Positions 21,257 through 21,267 of a stretch of 21,267 nucleotides of DNA are shown here, piece after piece. Made by a program: the position numbers and the translations under genes. Each line of letters opens with the position of its first letter. Within the stretch, counting starts at the first letter, position 1. The DNA lies in contig JAOTWT010000007.1 of assembly GCA_029862725.1 (NCBI GenBank), forward strand, positions 1 to 21,267, in the 5' to 3' direction. Below the pieces are notes generated by a model. The model saw nothing but the letters and a program-made list of their open reading frames with translations. It made no database searches and was not told where the DNA came from. This stretch comes from Acidobacteriota bacterium. Lineage in GTDB: Bacteria > Acidobacteriota > Blastocatellia > Pyrinomonadales > Pyrinomonadaceae.

Positions 21257-21267
21257 TCTGTGTTATC

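Overview
The window looks like a chromosomal segment of an Acidobacteriota member, most likely of the Blastocatellia/Pyrinomonadales type. I infer this from the gene repertoire rather than from any marker gene: a winged-helix/TolB-propeller membrane protein, a large secreted TPR-CHAT protein, a secreted TPR protein with a DUF1579-like 'FDFWLGDWDV' domain, a membrane pyrophosphatase, CstA, and many secreted proteins of unknown function. No rRNA, tRNA, CRISPR array or intact transposase gene was seen.

Positions 1-206 carry the end of a quinone-oxidoreductase-like gene. From 451 to at least 2116 lies an array of promoter-poor small genes (DUF3024; a four-helix membrane protein; a secreted 145-aa protein; a DUF5661 protein), all on the + strand and separated by three imperfect palindromes that read as integron attC sites (821-885, about 1354-1474, 2015-2116). 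No integron integrase is present, so this is a cluster of attC sites lacking integrase (CALIN) or the distal part of an integron. The strongest evidence is that the first ten bases of cassette 3 (1468-1477) are exactly complementary to the R'' end of its own attC (2012-2021). The region after it (2582-5060) is accessory-like: a membrane protein, possible degenerate attC remnants, a SAM methyltransferase and a 20-codon remnant of a VOC/glyoxalase gene.

From 5066 the window becomes ordinary chromosome. A minus-strand hppA-type pyrophosphatase has its own rho-independent terminator, followed by a gene-poor 685-bp stretch. Next is a minus-strand group (9548 to 7990: small unknown protein, zinc-ribbon protein, secreted TPR protein) divergent from a plus-strand winged-helix/TolB gene (9741-11954). 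Then comes a two-gene minus-strand unit of cstA followed by a secreted 489-aa protein. A plus-strand thioesterase and a minus-strand DEDDy exonuclease converge at 15964-16232. A 957-aa TPR-CHAT protein (minus) is divergent from a secreted 331-aa protein (plus). A frameshifted minus-strand gene remnant closes the window.

A second theme is non-coding. At five places a degenerate heptanucleotide tandem array sits at a gene end or in an intergenic gap, each with a different heptamer, and in two cases it runs into coding sequence. A nonanucleotide array occurs as an inverted pair at the tails of the convergent thioesterase and exonuclease genes. A perfect 14-bp palindrome lies upstream of cstA. 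These repeats and the cassette array are the features most worth a second look.
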